From Candidatus Binatia bacterium (GTDB lineage: Bacteria > Desulfobacterota_B > Binatia > UBA9968): DNA of 6,154 bases. The DNA is taken from contig JAICHC010000187.1 in assembly GCA_025922795.1 (NCBI GenBank), positions 1 to 6,154 on the forward strand, given 5' to 3'. The translations under genes and the position numbers were made by a program. Of this stretch, positions 1 through 6,154 are shown one piece after another (position 1 is the stretch's first letter; the number at the start of each line of letters is the position of its first letter). The notes below the pieces were generated by a model. That model was not told the DNA's origin. It saw only the letters and a list, made by a program, of their open reading frames with translations, and made no database searches.

Positions 1-3
1 ACT

Positions 4-1629
4 CTAGTGATCGTGACGATTGATCCAGTACTGCTGGGCGATGGTCAGGAGATTGTTAACCAGCCAGTAAACCGTTAATCCCGCGGGAAATGACACAAAC
101 ATGAACGTAAACATCAACGGCATCAACATCATGATTTTTCTTTGATTCGGATCACCGGCCGTAGGGGTCATCCATTGCTGGATAAACATGCTGGCACCCA
201 TGAGAATAGTGAGGACAGGAATGCCGAATTGCCAGCCGGCGATCGCGATCGGCAGCGATTCCCAGTCGGGCCGCGATAAGTCCTTGATCCACAGAAAAGA
301 TGCGTGACGCAATTCGATGGGCGTGCTCAGAGCGTTGTACAAACCGATGAAGACCGGAAACTGAAGCACCATCGGCAAGCAACCACCGAGCGGATTGACG
401 CCATTGCGCCGGTAAAGTTCCATGATTTCCTTGTTGAGTTTCTCCTTGTCGTTGCCGTACTTTTCTTTGAGCTTTTCCATCTGCGGCTGAAGCTTTTGCA
501 TGGCCTTCATCGACACGAAGCTCTTATGGGTTAACGGCGCCATGAGAACCTTAATCAAAACGGTTAGCATAATAATGTCGAGGCCGTAGCTCCCGGTGAA
601 ACTATGAAAGAAATGCAGCAGGTAAAGAAAGGGAATCGAGACAAATCCGAAGTAGCCGAAGTCGATGGCACGTTCCAATCCTTTGCCGACCGCCTTCAAA
701 GTTTCGAGTTCCTTCGGTCCGATAAAAAGCGTCGCCCGCTCGGCCGGGCTCGGCGGGGTGGTTGCAAGCACTAGGGCCGCGCCGTCCTGACGCACGCTAA
801 GTTTATGTCCGGTGCCGTTTTCGGGCACCAAGCCGAAGAAGAAATACGTATGGCCAAACCCGGCCCAGGAGACTTCTCCGGTAAACTCCAGGCCATTGTC
901 GGCCCCCTCCGGAGCTTCGCGTTTGATCTTGTTGTCGACCAAGGCGATAAATCCTTCGAAGGGAGCATCGTGATTGGCCTGGGAGTGGTCGGCTTTTTCC
1001 GTGATCAATATTTCCGGAATCCGTGCAGTGCCATCCCGAGCTTTGGCCGAGACCTCCATCTGGATCGGATAGGTCGAGCCGGAAAAAGTAAACGATTTGG
1101 TAATGACAACGCCGTTCGAATTCTGTCCTTGGAACTGCAACTGCGCTTTGGCGTCACCACGCAACATCAGATCGCCGCCTTGCACTGAGTAAATCAAATC
1201 GCTGTCTTCGAACGGCTGCGGCGCTTGCCAGCGCACGCCGAGTGGCAGCGGCACGCCCGGCGCGCTTTGAACCATCTCCACGGGCGGGCTGTTTTCGTCG
1301 GCGGAGACACGATACTTTTTGTCTTTAAAGCTCTTTAGCCGGGCGCCGCGGTTGGTAAAGACGGCGGCATAGTTTTCGGTTTCGACTTTGATATCGCGCG
1401 TCGGCTGCCCGGCCGGAACCTTAGCGGGCGCGGGTCGAAGGTCGGAGACGGCCGCGGGGTCTTTTGCCTGCGCCGGAATTTCGCTGGTTTCGACCGTTTT
1501 GGCATCGCTTTTATCGTTGGTCGGCGCCGGCGACGGTGTTGGCGGAGGGTAGAATCGCGTTACCAAATCCTGGTAAATCACCAGCACGAGAATTGATAGC
1601 GCGATGCCGAGAATTGCGCGTTTGTCCAT
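4..1629 (-). CDS. yidC: Membrane protein insertase YidC
   Basis: YidC inserts and folds inner-membrane proteins, alone or with the Sec translocon. The protein is complete at 541 residues (E. coli 548). It has an N-terminal membrane helix (about 6-20), a proline-rich linker (PPPTPSPAPT, 28-37) and a large periplasmic P1 domain (about 75-315), the form found in diderm bacteria. The conserved insertase core follows: an amphipathic helix (about 327-345), TM2 (about 349-367), a charged cytoplasmic hairpin (about 375-408), TM3 with the preceding NPLGGC motif (412-417), and further helices at about 466-484, 499-513 and 515-533, including FPAGLTVYW (514-522). The positively charged residue in the hydrophilic groove, Arg366 in E. 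coli, is Lys360 here, a substitution known in other YidC homologues. The tail after the last helix is very short (NRHDH). The gene starts eight bases after yidD with no strong Shine-Dalgarno and ends three bases from the window edge. Confidence 0.99.
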   Translation of the reverse strand: MDKRAILGIALSILVLVIYQDLVTRFYPPPTPSPAPTNDKSDAKTVETSEIPAQAKDPAAVSDLRPAPAKVPAGQPTRDIKVETENYAAVFTNRGARLKSFKDKKYRVSADENSPPVEMVQSAPGVPLPLGVRWQAPQPFEDSDLIYSVQGGDLMLRGDAKAQLQFQGQNSNGVVITKSFTFSGSTYPIQMEVSAKARDGTARIPEILITEKADHSQANHDAPFEGFIALVDNKIKREAPEGADNGLEFTGEVSWAGFGHTYFFFGLVPENGTGHKLSVRQDGAALVLATTPPSPAERATLFIGPKELETLKAVGKGLERAIDFGYFGFVSIPFLYLLHFFHSFTGSYGLDIIMLTVLIKVLMAPLTHKSFVSMKAMQKLQPQMEKLKEKYGNDKEKLNKEIMELYRRNGVNPLGGCLPMVLQFPVFIGLYNALSTPIELRHASFLWIKDLSRPDWESLPIAIAGWQFGIPVLTILMGASMFIQQWMTPTAGDPNQRKIMMLMPLMFTFMFVSFPAGLTVYWLVNNLLTIAQQYWINRHDH

Positions 1630-1637
1630 GTATTAAA

Positions 1638-1859
1638 TTACTTTACCGGATCATACCCGCCAGGGTGCCAGGGATGACAGCGGCCGATCCGACCGAAACC
1701 GGAGGCGATTCCCTTGAGGATTCCGTATCTGTGGATTGCTTCTTTCGTATAAACCGAGCAGCTGGGGTAAAATCGGCAAGCGCGAGGCAACAGGGGCGAC
1801 ACGAGATGACGATACGCGCAGAGCAGCAAAACCATCGGCGCGCGCAACATAATAATCAT
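1638..1859 (-). CDS. yidD: Membrane protein insertion efficiency factor YidD
   Basis: This is a complete 73-residue member of the YidD family (formerly the DUF37 / hemolysin-like small proteins), an inner-membrane-associated protein that aids YidC-dependent insertion of membrane proteins. The family pattern is clear: a hydrophobic/amphipathic N-terminus (about 8-24), [15 protein letters not shown] (21-35) with cysteines C28 and C34, and the C-terminal [12 protein letters not shown] (61-72) with C61. The chosen ATG overlaps the rnpA stop (ATGA), which suggests coupled translation; a second ATG three codons in is also possible. The stop is eight bases before yidC, so the pair is surely cotranscribed and acts in the same pathway. 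Confidence 0.96.
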   Translation of the reverse strand: MIIMLRAPMVLLLCAYRHLVSPLLPRACRFYPSCSVYTKEAIHRYGILKGIASGFGRIGRCHPWHPGGYDPVK

Positions 1860-2215
1860 AACTCACGCTGCAGCGATCGCCGGTTCAAGATTCGTTCGAG
1901 CTCGCTTTCAATGCCCCTGCTGCCGAGCCCGGCAGCGTTTTTGCGCGCGATCACGAGGACATCCGCGGTGGGCCGAAGCAAGGCGCGGCGGCGACGAAAA
2001 AACTCGCGGACTTGCCGCTTGATCCGATTGCGCGTCACTGAGTTGCCCACTTTGCCGCTGACCGTGATCCCCAACCGAGACTCCGGACCGTCGTTGGCGC
2101 GGCTGATGATGACGAAATTCGTCGAATGAAGTTTCTGACCGATGCGCGACAGGTTTAAAAATTCCGCTCGTTTTCGCAGGCGCGCTGTTTTCGGAAACCG
2201 TTCCTGGCCTTTCAG
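1856..2215 (-). CDS. rnpA: Ribonuclease P protein component
   Basis: RnpA is the small basic protein that binds the RNase P RNA and helps it remove 5' leaders from precursor tRNAs. From the CTG at 2215 the protein has 119 residues, the same length as E. coli RnpA. It begins with the usual [13 protein letters not shown] segment (7-19), has [15 protein letters not shown] (46-60) and the RNR signature [13 protein letters not shown] (61-73), and has the basic helix that contacts the RNA. The start is uncertain. No ATG, GTG or TTG occurs in frame between the rpmH stop and the core. The only conventional starts are ATG at 2422 and GTG at 2449, both upstream of rpmH, which would give a 188- or 197-residue protein with rpmH nested inside its gene. 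I chose CTG because of protein length and the GGGGA site six bases upstream; an ATA at 2221 is another possibility. The stop overlaps the yidD start as ATGA, implying translational coupling. Confidence 0.92.
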   Translation of the reverse strand: MKGQERFPKTARLRKRAEFLNLSRIGQKLHSTNFVIISRANDGPESRLGITVSGKVGNSVTRNRIKRQVREFFRRRRALLRPTADVLVIARKNAAGLGSRGIESELERILNRRSLQREL

Positions 2216-2221
2216 CGATAT

Positions 2222-2226
2222 TCCCC
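2222..2226 (-). promoter_or_regulatory. Candidate ribosome-binding site deciding the rnpA start
   Basis: In the 20-base gap after the rpmH stop, the minus strand has GGGGA, followed by six bases and then CTG (2215-2213). The spacing is right for a Shine-Dalgarno site and the CTG begins a normal-length RnpA. The match to the anti-Shine-Dalgarno is imperfect, so this supports the CTG start without proving it. Confidence 0.45.
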
Positions 2227-2235
2227 GTGCTCGGA

Positions 2236-2397
2236 CTAGGTCCTCGCGCGTTTCGGCGGCACCGTAACCGTCAGGCGTTTGCGGCCTTTGGCGCGGCGGC
2301 GCTTGATGACCTTGCGCCCACCCGGTGTTTCCATGCGGGTGAGAAAACCATGCGTTCGCTTTCTTCGTATGTTGCTCGGTTGATAGGTTCGTTTCAT
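2236..2397 (-). CDS. rpmH: 50S ribosomal protein L34 (bL34)
   Basis: This is a complete 53-residue, very basic protein of the large ribosomal subunit, where L34 binds 23S rRNA. The signature is unmistakable: MKRTYQPSN at the start, RRKRTHGF (11-18), GGRKV (26-30) and the [12 protein letters not shown] end (33-44). Most bacterial L34 proteins stop at about 44-47 residues, at or just after RLTV. This one continues with TVPPKRART, a basic tail of nine residues before a TAG stop. The ATG has a good Shine-Dalgarno region and a promoter directly upstream. The gene leads the usual rpmH-rnpA-yidD-yidC order. The rnpA reading frame stays open through its entire length in another frame. Confidence 0.97.
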   Translation of the reverse strand: MKRTYQPSNIRRKRTHGFLTRMETPGGRKVIKRRRAKGRKRLTVTVPPKRART

Positions 2398-2402
2398 AGA
2401 AG

Positions 2403-2413
2403 CCTTGCTCCTC
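2403..2413 (-). promoter_or_regulatory. Ribosome-binding site of rpmH
   Basis: The minus strand carries GAGGAG ten bases before the rpmH ATG and AAGG five bases before it (GAGGAGCAAGG). This is the clearest Shine-Dalgarno region in the window, consistent with strong translation of L34. It lies inside the upstream extension of the open rnpA frame. Confidence 0.7.
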
Positions 2414-2438
2414 GGGCCGCATCGACGGCCAACTGTTT

Positions 2439-2468
2439 ATTTCAACCACACGGAGTTAATGTTGTCAA
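2439..2468 (-). promoter_or_regulatory. Sigma-70-type promoter for the rpmH-rnpA-yidD-yidC block
   Basis: On the minus strand a perfect -35 hexamer, TTGACA (2468-2463), is followed after 18 bases by TGAAAT (2444-2439), which matches four of six positions of TATAAT. Transcription would start near 2432, about 35 bases before the rpmH ATG. The promoter begins just after the gpsA stop, so it separates the L34/RNase P block from the upstream genes. A strong promoter here fits the high demand for L34. The -10 element is only moderate. Confidence 0.6.
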
Positions 2469-2470
2469 TT

Positions 2471-3478
2471 TTAGCCGGCTTCGGCCTTCAACGAGCGATC
2501 CATCAGGTTTTGCACCGCTTCAGCCGGCTTTTTACCCGCATAGAGCACCTGATACATCTGGTCGATGATCGGCGTTTCGACTTCCAGCCGTTGGGCTAAA
2601 TCATAAAGCGATCGCGTATTGCGCACGCCTTCGGCGATCATGCGCGTCGCGCCGGTGATCTCCTGCAGGCTTTTGCCGGTTGCGATTTGCAGGCCGACGG
2701 TGCGGTTTCGGCTGAGATCGCCGGCACAGGTGAGGATCAGATCGCCCAACCCCGGTAAACCGGCCAAGGTCAGCGGATCGGCGCCCATGCGTATCGCCAG
2801 CCGCGTCATCTCTGCGAGACCGCGCGTGATTAGCGCGGCACGAGCGTTTTGCCCCAGGTTCAAGCCGTCGCTGATCCCGGCGGCGATGGCGATGACGTTC
2901 TTCACGACACCACCGATCTGCACGCCGGTAACGTCGGTCGATGTGTACACGCGCAGATAGCGCGTGCTGAGTATCTGCTGGATCGATCTTGCCACGCTCT
3001 CGTCATGGGCCGCTACGGTAACCGCGGCGGGTAGTTGCCGCGCGATTTCGCTGGCGAAGCTCGGTCCCGACAAGAAGGCGTGGCGGCGATTGCGCGCACT
3101 TCCGAATAGATCGGTAAAAAGCTCGCCCATGGTCTTCAGGCTACCTTCCTCAAGACCTTTGGTGCCGCAAAGAACCATCGCCTCGGCATCGAGCTTGGCG
3201 CCAACCGCGGCAAGCACGCCGCGCACGACATGGGAAGGCAACGCGTAAATAACCAGGGTCTTGTGCTCAACGGCTTGGTCAAGTGCCTGGGTTGCCGTGA
3301 TATTGGCGGGAAGCTTGATGCCCGGAAGATAGATCGGGTTCTCCCGTTGGGAGACGATCGCGCGATAGCAATCGGCGCCGTGGCACCAGAGCGTGATCTG
3401 CTCGCCTTTGTCGGCAAGCACCTTCGCCAGCGCGGTTCCCCAGCCGCCGGCGCCCAAGACTCCGATTTGACTGGCCAT
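2471..3478 (-). CDS. gpsA: NAD(P)-dependent glycerol-3-phosphate dehydrogenase
   Basis: GpsA reduces dihydroxyacetone phosphate to sn-glycerol 3-phosphate, the backbone for membrane phospholipids, in the cytoplasm. From the ATG at 3478 the protein has 335 residues, typical for the family (E. coli 339). The N-terminal Rossmann fold shows the nucleotide-binding glycine motif GAGGWG (9-14) in the expected VLGAGGWGTALA setting. Other family marks are GTKGLE (105-110), the SGPSFASE segment (137-144), GGVVKN with the catalytic lysine K193, GLPGLGDLILTC (241-252) and SRNR (256-259), which matches the substrate-phosphate-binding R-N pair. An in-frame TTG six codons upstream (3496) would give 341 residues. 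I prefer the ATG because MASQIGVLGAGGWG is the usual N-terminus and AAGG lies six bases before it. The gene follows gyrA by 85 bp and may share its transcript. Its stop codon sits three bases before the -35 box of the next promoter. Confidence 0.97.
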   Translation of the reverse strand: MASQIGVLGAGGWGTALAKVLADKGEQITLWCHGADCYRAIVSQRENPIYLPGIKLPANITATQALDQAVEHKTLVIYALPSHVVRGVLAAVGAKLDAEAMVLCGTKGLEEGSLKTMGELFTDLFGSARNRRHAFLSGPSFASEIARQLPAAVTVAAHDESVARSIQQILSTRYLRVYTSTDVTGVQIGGVVKNVIAIAAGISDGLNLGQNARAALITRGLAEMTRLAIRMGADPLTLAGLPGLGDLILTCAGDLSRNRTVGLQIATGKSLQEITGATRMIAEGVRNTRSLYDLAQRLEVETPIIDQMYQVLYAGKKPAEAVQNLMDRSLKAEAG

Positions 3479-3506
3479 GACTGACCTTGCCGGCAATTAA
3501 GAGTCG

Positions 3507-3537
3507 CAAGATGCCGATGATGCAACCGGACATCTTG
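3507..3537 (-). other. Hairpin in the gyrA-gpsA gap
   Basis: In the 85-bp gap between the gyrA stop and the gpsA start, the minus strand reads CAAGATG-T-CCG, a 10-base loop, then CGG-CATCTTG. This gives a 7-bp outer stem plus a 3-bp inner stem with one bulged T. On the minus strand the bases after it (CGACTCTTAATT) are not a clean U-run, so it is at best a weak intrinsic terminator or attenuator. It could instead stabilise the upstream gyrA 3' end or act as an mRNA processing site. Seen in sequence; function inferred. Confidence 0.45.
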
Positions 3538-3563
3538 TTTCCCATACGCAAGCTGAGGGTGAC

Positions 3564-6017
3564 TTATTCCGCTTCGTCCTCGTCTTCTTCCTTTTCCGCC
3601 AGGCGCGCCAACGAGACCACCCGTTCGCCTTCTTCCAGCTCGATTAAACGCACGCCCTGAGTGTTGCGGCCTATGACGCGAATGTCCTTGATGCGCATAC
3701 GAATGATTTTGCCCTTATTCGATATCAACATGAGCTGGTCGTCCTCGGTGACCTGTTGGACACCGACCACCCGGCCGGTTTTTTCCGTGGTCTTCATGGT
3801 GATAATGCCCTTGCCGCCGCGCGACTGAAGCCGGTATTCATCCATCTGGGTACGCTTACCGTAGCCGCCCTCGGCAACCGTCAAGATGTCAAAACCGAGT
3901 GTGAGTATTTCCATGCTGACGACTTTATCACCGGGGTCCAGCTTCATGCCGACCACCCCGAAAGTGCCGCGCCCGGTCGGGCGCACCTGTTCTTCTTTGA
4001 AGCGGATCGACTGGCCGTCCGCGGTCGACAGAATGACCTCCTGCTGACCGTCGGTCAATCGCACGCCGATCACTTCGTCGCCGTCTTCCAGGCCGATGGC
4101 GCGAATCCCGCTAGCGCGCGGATTGGCGTAGGCCATGAGCTCGGTTTTCTTGATCAGTCCGTTTTTGGTCGCAAAGACGATATAACGTCCCTCTTGAAAT
4201 TCGCGCACGGAAAGAAAAGCCGAGACTTTTTCGCCGGGCTCGAGATTGAGCAGGTTGACGATCGGCCGGCCGCGCGCCGCGCGACTTGCCTGGGGCAGCT
4301 CATGGACCTTGATCCAATAAACCTTGCCGATCGTCGTGAAAAAGAGAATGTGGGCGTGCATCGACGCGACAAACAGATACTCGACAAAGTCTTCCTCTTT
4401 GGTCGTCGTGCCGATCTTGCCCTTGCCGCCGCGCCGTTGCGCGCGGTAAAGCGTCACCGGATTGCGTTTGATATAGCCGTCGTGGGATATGGTCACTGCC
4501 ATATCTTCGTCGACGATCATGTCTTCGAGGGAAATCTCGTCGGAGTGATTGACGATTTGTGTGCGCCGCTCGTCGCCGTATTTTTTTTTGATTTCAGCCA
4601 GTTCCTCAACGATGATCTTATAGATTTCCTTCTCGTCGGCGAGAATCGCGCTCAGCCTGGCGATCAATTCGAGCGTCTGGCGATGCTCTTCCATGATCTT
4701 GTCGCGCTCCAAGCCGGTCAAACGCTGCAGCCGCAGGTCCAAAATCGCCTGCGCCTGAGTTTCGCTCAGAACGAAGCTCGTGATCAAGCCTTCCTTGGCG
4801 GCCGGCGGATCCGCGGCATTACGAATCAAAGCGATCACCGCATCGAGATGATCGAGCGCAATGCGATAGCCTTCCAGGATATGCAGCCGCTCTTCCGCCT
4901 TGCGCAAATCGTAGGCGGTGCGTCGCGTGACCACTTCTTTGCGATGCTCGATGAAAGCCTTGAGCGCCTCTTTGAGCGTGAGGAGCTTGGGACGTCCGTC
5001 GACAATCGCAAGCAGGTTAACGCCGAAGGACTCTTGCAGCGCCGTGTGCTTGTAGAGCTGATTGATAATGATTTCGGCCACCCCGTCGCGCCTAAGCTCG
5101 ATCACGATGCGCATGCCCTCGCGGTCGGACTCGTCGCGGATGTCAGCAATGCCTTCGATCTTTTTCTCGTTCACCAGCTGGGCGATTTGCTCGATCAGCC
5201 GCTTCTTGTTGACCATGTAGGGAATTTCGCTGATGACGATCTGCTCTCTCCCGGTACGCTTGACGGTCTCGGTGAAAGCCTTGCCGCGCATCTGAATGAT
5301 GCCTTTGCCTTCGTGGTAGGCTTGAACGATCGGCTCTCTGCCGTGAATGAATCCCGCGGTGGGAAAATCCGGGCCGGGGATGTGCTGCATCAATTGCTTG
5401 ATCGTGATGTCGGGATTCTCGATCAGAGCGACGAGGCCCGCGATGACTTCGCTCAAGTTGTGCGGCGGCACATTGGTCGCCATGCCGACGGCGATCCCGG
5501 CGGCGCCGTTAATCAGCAGGTTGGGCACGCGCGAGGGCAAAACCGTCGGCTCTTTCAGCGAGTCGTCGTAGTTGGGCAAAAAGTCAACGGTTTCCTTGTC
5601 GATATCGGCGAGCATCTCTTCGGCGAGCGGGGTCATGCGGATCTCGGTGTAACGCATTGCAGCGGGATTGTCGCCGTCGATGGAGCCGAAGTTTCCTTGG
5701 CCGTCGACCAGCGGATAGCGCAGATTAAAATCCTGGGCCATGCGCACGATCGTATCGTAGACGGCGGTGTCGCCGTGCGGGTGGTATTTACCGATGATGT
5801 CTCCGACCAGGCGCGCCGATTTTTTGTAGGCTTTGTCGGAGGTATTGCCCATGTCGTACATGGCGTAGAGCACGCGCCGGTGCACCGGTTTGAGTCCGTC
5901 GCGCACATCGGGCAGCGCGCGGCTGATGATCACGCTCATGGCATACGCCATGAACGATTCGCGCATCTCTTCTTCGATATAGACCGGAACTTTTTGTGAC
6001 TTTATCGTTGCTTCCAT
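3564..6017 (-). CDS. gyrA: DNA gyrase subunit A
   Basis: This is a complete 817-residue GyrA, close to the Bacillus subtilis length and shorter than E. coli. It is the breakage-reunion subunit of gyrase (A2B2), which introduces negative supercoils using ATP hydrolysed by GyrB. The N-terminal part holds the winged-helix DNA-cleavage domain: the catalytic tyrosine is Y123 in AAMRYTE, and the quinolone-resistance region reads [11 protein letters not shown] (78-88). The position equivalent to E. coli Ser83 is Thr84 and the Asp87 equivalent is Asp88, both ordinary wild-type states. Tower and coiled-coil regions follow to about residue 490. The C-terminal beta-pinwheel carries a canonical GyrA box, QRRGGKG (527-533), required for DNA wrapping, and a related QSRGGKG (731-737) in a later blade. 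The protein ends in an acidic tail ([10 protein letters not shown], 808-817), which in E. coli GyrA modulates wrapping. The ATG start gives the standard N-terminus; no strong Shine-Dalgarno is visible. A codon run AAA AAA AAA (residues 477-479) forms an A9 tract. Confidence 0.99.
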   Translation of the reverse strand: MEATIKSQKVPVYIEEEMRESFMAYAMSVIISRALPDVRDGLKPVHRRVLYAMYDMGNTSDKAYKKSARLVGDIIGKYHPHGDTAVYDTIVRMAQDFNLRYPLVDGQGNFGSIDGDNPAAMRYTEIRMTPLAEEMLADIDKETVDFLPNYDDSLKEPTVLPSRVPNLLINGAAGIAVGMATNVPPHNLSEVIAGLVALIENPDITIKQLMQHIPGPDFPTAGFIHGREPIVQAYHEGKGIIQMRGKAFTETVKRTGREQIVISEIPYMVNKKRLIEQIAQLVNEKKIEGIADIRDESDREGMRIVIELRRDGVAEIIINQLYKHTALQESFGVNLLAIVDGRPKLLTLKEALKAFIEHRKEVVTRRTAYDLRKAEERLHILEGYRIALDHLDAVIALIRNAADPPAAKEGLITSFVLSETQAQAILDLRLQRLTGLERDKIMEEHRQTLELIARLSAILADEKEIYKIIVEELAEIKKKYGDERRTQIVNHSDEISLEDMIVDEDMAVTISHDGYIKRNPVTLYRAQRRGGKGKIGTTTKEEDFVEYLFVASMHAHILFFTTIGKVYWIKVHELPQASRAARGRPIVNLLNLEPGEKVSAFLSVREFQEGRYIVFATKNGLIKKTELMAYANPRASGIRAIGLEDGDEVIGVRLTDGQQEVILSTADGQSIRFKEEQVRPTGRGTFGVVGMKLDPGDKVVSMEILTLGFDILTVAEGGYGKRTQMDEYRLQSRGGKGIITMKTTEKTGRVVGVQQVTEDDQLMLISNKGKIIRMRIKDIRVIGRNTQGVRLIELEEGERVVSLARLAEKEEDEDEAE

Positions 6018-6029
6018 GAATAACTCGCG

Positions 6030-6048
6030 GCTTCGATGGGTTCGAAGC
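6030..6048 (-). promoter_or_regulatory. Small hairpin in the gyrA leader
   Basis: A perfect 6-bp inverted repeat, GCTTCG / CGAAGC, encloses a 7-base loop. It ends 12 bases before the gyrA ATG on the minus strand, so in the mRNA it would sit immediately upstream of the ribosome-binding region. No U-run follows, so it does not look like a terminator. It could mark a translational control or RNA-processing site between gyrB and gyrA, but a 6-bp stem can also arise by chance. Confidence 0.35.
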
Positions 6049-6066
6049 TGTTGTGTTTAGAAGATT

Positions 6067-6097
6067 GGAACGTTGGAACGAGGGGAACGGCTGGAAC
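6067..6097. repeat. Short tandem GGAAC repeat after gyrB
   Basis: Four copies of GGAAC start at 6067, 6075, 6084 and 6093 on the plus strand, with periods of 8, 9 and 9 bases. Read with the genes (minus strand) they form a run of GTTCC units separated by 3-4 variable bases. The array begins one base past the gyrB stop codon and fills about half of the gyrB-gyrA gap. It is non-coding and its role is unknown. It could be a local copy of a dispersed intergenic repeat or a simple-sequence expansion. Confidence 0.6.
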
Positions 6098-6098
6098 C

Positions 6099-6154
6099 TT
6101 AAATATCCAGATTTTTAACCGTGAGCGCGTTTTCTTCGATAAACTTTCGCCGCG
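6099..6154 (-). CDS. gyrB: DNA gyrase subunit B, C-terminal end (partial)
   Basis: Only the last 17 codons and a TAA stop are present; the rest lies beyond the right edge of the window. The translation RRKFIEENALTVKNLDI closely matches the usual GyrB C-terminus, where an R-R-x-F-I-E-E-N-A-L stretch is followed by a short K-N-L-D-I/V-like tail (E. coli ends in a similar RRAFIEENAL...). This tail belongs to the Toprim/C-terminal part that contacts GyrA. The stop lies 81 bp before the gyrA start on the same strand, which supports the identification because gyrB-gyrA adjacency is common. GyrB supplies the ATPase of the gyrase A2B2 complex. The start, ATPase motifs and any insertions cannot be judged here. 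Confidence 0.93.
   Translation of the reverse strand, partial: RRKFIEENALTVKNLDI

Noticed and set aside
771..1188. Overlapping short open frames on both strands inside yidC
   Set aside because: They lie within the yidC periplasmic domain in other frames, have no ribosome-binding site or recognisable domain, and contradict the clear YidC translation.
1728..1740. A DnaA-box-like string (CTGTGGATT) that might hint at the replication origin
   Set aside because: It is a single imperfect match inside the yidD coding region, with no cluster of boxes or AT-rich unwinding region nearby.
1464..2129. A 221-codon plus-strand open frame opposite the yidC start, yidD and rnpA
   Set aside because: It crosses three well-supported minus-strand genes and shows no family-like sequence, so it is an antisense shadow.
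3479..3496. Six-codon N-terminal extension of GpsA from a TTG start
   Set aside because: The ATG at 3478 gives the normal N-terminus and has AAGG at good spacing; the TTG has no better signal.
5754..5784. Possible quinolone-resistance allele in GyrA (Thr at the Ser83-equivalent position)
   Set aside because: Threonine is the wild-type residue here in many bacteria, including Pseudomonas aeruginosa, and the Asp87 equivalent is intact, so resistance is not indicated.
3756..5999. A 747-codon open frame on the plus strand opposite gyrA
   Set aside because: It is entirely antisense to an unmistakable gyrA. Its composition (rich in D, H, F, V, Q, G and repeated HADH/DDH-like strings) is what the complement of GC-rich gyrase codons gives, and it shows no recognisable family motif.

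Overview
The window is a compact stretch of bacterial housekeeping genes, all read from the minus strand. In transcription order (right to left) they are: the last 17 codons of gyrB, complete gyrA, gpsA, rpmH, rnpA, yidD and yidC. No intergenic gap exceeds about 85 bases, so there is no unexplained long stretch. I see no tRNA, rRNA, mobile element, CRISPR array or accessory gene cassette.

The organism is a Gram-negative (diderm) bacterium. YidC has the large periplasmic domain after its first membrane helix that diderm YidC proteins carry, and GyrA has a full C-terminal DNA-wrapping domain with a canonical GyrA box. The GC-rich base composition, the gyrB-gyrA-gpsA linkage and the style of L34 and YidC suggest Deltaproteobacteria-like or neighbouring uncultured phyla. 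This placement is inference only, and I cannot name a species.

Right part (3564-6154): both subunits of DNA gyrase, separated by 81 bp that hold a short GGAAC repeat cluster and a small hairpin next to the gyrA start. Middle (2471-3563): gpsA, the glycerol-3-phosphate dehydrogenase for phospholipid backbone synthesis, with a hairpin in the gap from gyrA. Left part (4-2470): the classic rpmH-rnpA-yidD-yidC block (ribosomal protein L34, RNase P protein, membrane protein insertion factor and insertase), tightly packed and headed by a recognisable promoter with a perfect TTGACA -35 box directly after gpsA. The gyrase genes, and the L34 block in many bacteria, lie near the replication origin, so the window is probably origin-proximal. 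Here both sets run in the same direction.

The most interesting point is rnpA. Its reading frame has no ATG, GTG or TTG between the rpmH stop and the conserved protein core. It therefore either starts at a CTG with a well-placed ribosome-binding site, giving a normal 119-residue protein, or starts upstream of rpmH and contains the whole rpmH gene in another frame, an arrangement known from Thermus. I found no convincing undescribed system beyond this.
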